A DNA stretch of 7,071 bases from UCB2 sp964475735 (GTDB lineage: Bacteria > Chloroflexota > Dehalococcoidia > Tepidiformales > Tepidiformaceae): the NCBI GenBank assembly GCA_964475735.1, contig CAYYYI010000136.1:1-7071 (forward strand). The letters are read 5' to 3'. Below the pieces are notes generated by a model that was not told the origin of the DNA, searched no databases, and saw nothing but the letters and a program-made list of their open reading frames with translations. Shown here piece after piece: positions 6,552 to 7,071 of the stretch (within the stretch, counting starts at the first letter, position 1; each line of letters starts with the position of its first letter). The position numbers and the translations under genes are program-made.

Positions 6552-7071
6552 GCTCCCCTCCCCATCGCACGCAACATGATCTCATCCTGGAAGTTGATTA
6601 GCCAGTAGGAGGTGAAGGGCATCATGAGCTCGGCGGTCCGGCCATCCTGGAACGAGCGGGCGCCTGTGAGCCAGATGGCCTGGCCCTTGACGCTCCCGAA
6701 CACGTCCCACCAGTGCAGGGCTTCGCGGTTCACCTTCGTGCCCGAGGCTTCTTCGTAGATGCGGATGGCGTCCTCGGCCCAGATGATTCCGCCCTTGCGG
6801 CCATCCCTGGTCCACTCCCACGCCTCCATGAACGACCAGGCGACGTCTTCGAGCGGGTCGCCCAGGTGCGCCATCTCCCAGTCGACGATGGCGTGGATGC
6901 CTTTGGGCGTATAGAGGAAGTTGCCCACCCGGTAGTCGGCGTGAACGACTGTGACGCGCTCGGGCGGCGGGGGCGGATTCGCCCTCAGCCAGCGGATGGC
7001 GGCCCGTGCAATGGGCTGGGGGCTGAGCTCGTTCTCGTTGATCACCCGCTCCCAGTGGTCGAGCTCGCGCT
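6548..7071 (-). CDS. APH/ACAD10-like phosphotransferase family protein (N-terminal part lies outside the window)
   Basis: The C-terminal 173 residues of a kinase-fold small-molecule phosphotransferase. Counting from the window edge, the frame opens with RELDHWERV, and the catalytic Brenner motif HADYRVGN (43-50) gives Asp45 as catalytic base and Asn50 as a metal ligand. The metal-binding DWE follows at 63-65 and then HLGDPLEDVAW. The tail, with SVKGQAIWLTGARSF and a final helix FQDEIMLRAM, resembles the phosphotransferase proteins related to the ACAD10/11 kinase domain, which act on hydroxyacyl-type substrates, rather than true aminoglycoside resistance enzymes. Substrate is not determined. 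A GTG at 7045 could be read as a start, but the frame continues without a stop to the edge with family-like sequence, so the gene is incomplete here. It heads the ATGA-coupled trio with the DUF6285-like and Nudix genes. Confidence 0.88.
   Translation of the reverse strand, partial: RELDHWERVINENELSPQPIARAAIRWLRANPPPPPERVTVVHADYRVGNFLYTPKGIHAIVDWEMAHLGDPLEDVAWSFMEAWEWTRDGRKGGIIWAEDAIRIYEEASGTKVNREALHWWDVFGSVKGQAIWLTGARSFQDGRTAELMMPFTSYWLINFQDEIMLRAMGRGA

Noticed and set aside
6123..6608. Plus-strand frames of about 150-160 codons opposite the DUF6285-like gene
   Set aside because: The minus-strand gene has ATGA overlaps on both sides and a strong ribosome site; the plus frames are Arg/Gly/Ala-rich shadows.

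Overview
The window is about 7 kb of dense, high-GC bacterial chromosome. Almost everything is read from the minus strand; the only plus-strand gene is one short antitoxin. The GAAC-N4-GTTC SOS box, the imuB-like gene followed by a DUF6504-type gene, the propionyl-CoA-type carboxyltransferase, and several starts that look leaderless all fit a high-GC Chloroflexota (Dehalococcoidia/Tepidiformia-like) or possibly actinobacterial genome. This assignment is inference; the window holds no rRNA or other phylogenetic marker.

Layout, read in the direction of minus-strand transcription (right to left). (1) 7071-5536 is a tightly coupled trio joined by two ATGA overlaps: an APH/ACAD10-like phosphotransferase cut by the window edge, a small DUF6285-like protein, and a CoA-type Nudix hydrolase. 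A degenerate CheY-like receiver protein (5494-5171) follows after 41 bp. (2) A strong hairpin with a T-tract (5082-5048) ends that unit or attenuates the next one. It is followed by a complete acyl-CoA carboxylase carboxyltransferase (4996-3446) and a stand-alone HDOD signalling protein (3333-2461). (3) An SOS-controlled mutagenesis unit: a LexA-type box lies 4 bp upstream of a catalytically dead Y-family polymerase of the ImuB type (2405-1188) carrying a beta-clamp-binding-like motif, which overlaps a DUF6504-like gene (1239-862). No imuA and no dnaE2 is present here. (4) A small accessory patch (874-340) holds two divergent antitoxins without toxins, a plus-strand HicB-like and a minus-strand ribbon-helix-helix protein. 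They share a 73-bp intergenic region with two candidate leaderless promoters. (5) At the left edge is the 5' part of a divergent Tag-like DNA glycosylase (291 to edge).

Two themes stand out. One is DNA damage (SOS ImuB, DUF6504 and Tag-like glycosylase within 2.4 kb). The other is acyl-CoA metabolism (phosphotransferase, DUF6285-like protein, CoA Nudix and carboxyltransferase). The decayed toxin-antitoxin patch sits inside the DNA-damage stretch. I do not see a wholly new multi-gene system. The best leads are the reduced SOS mutagenesis unit, the toxin-less antitoxin pair and the unusual residue at the carboxyltransferase specificity position.
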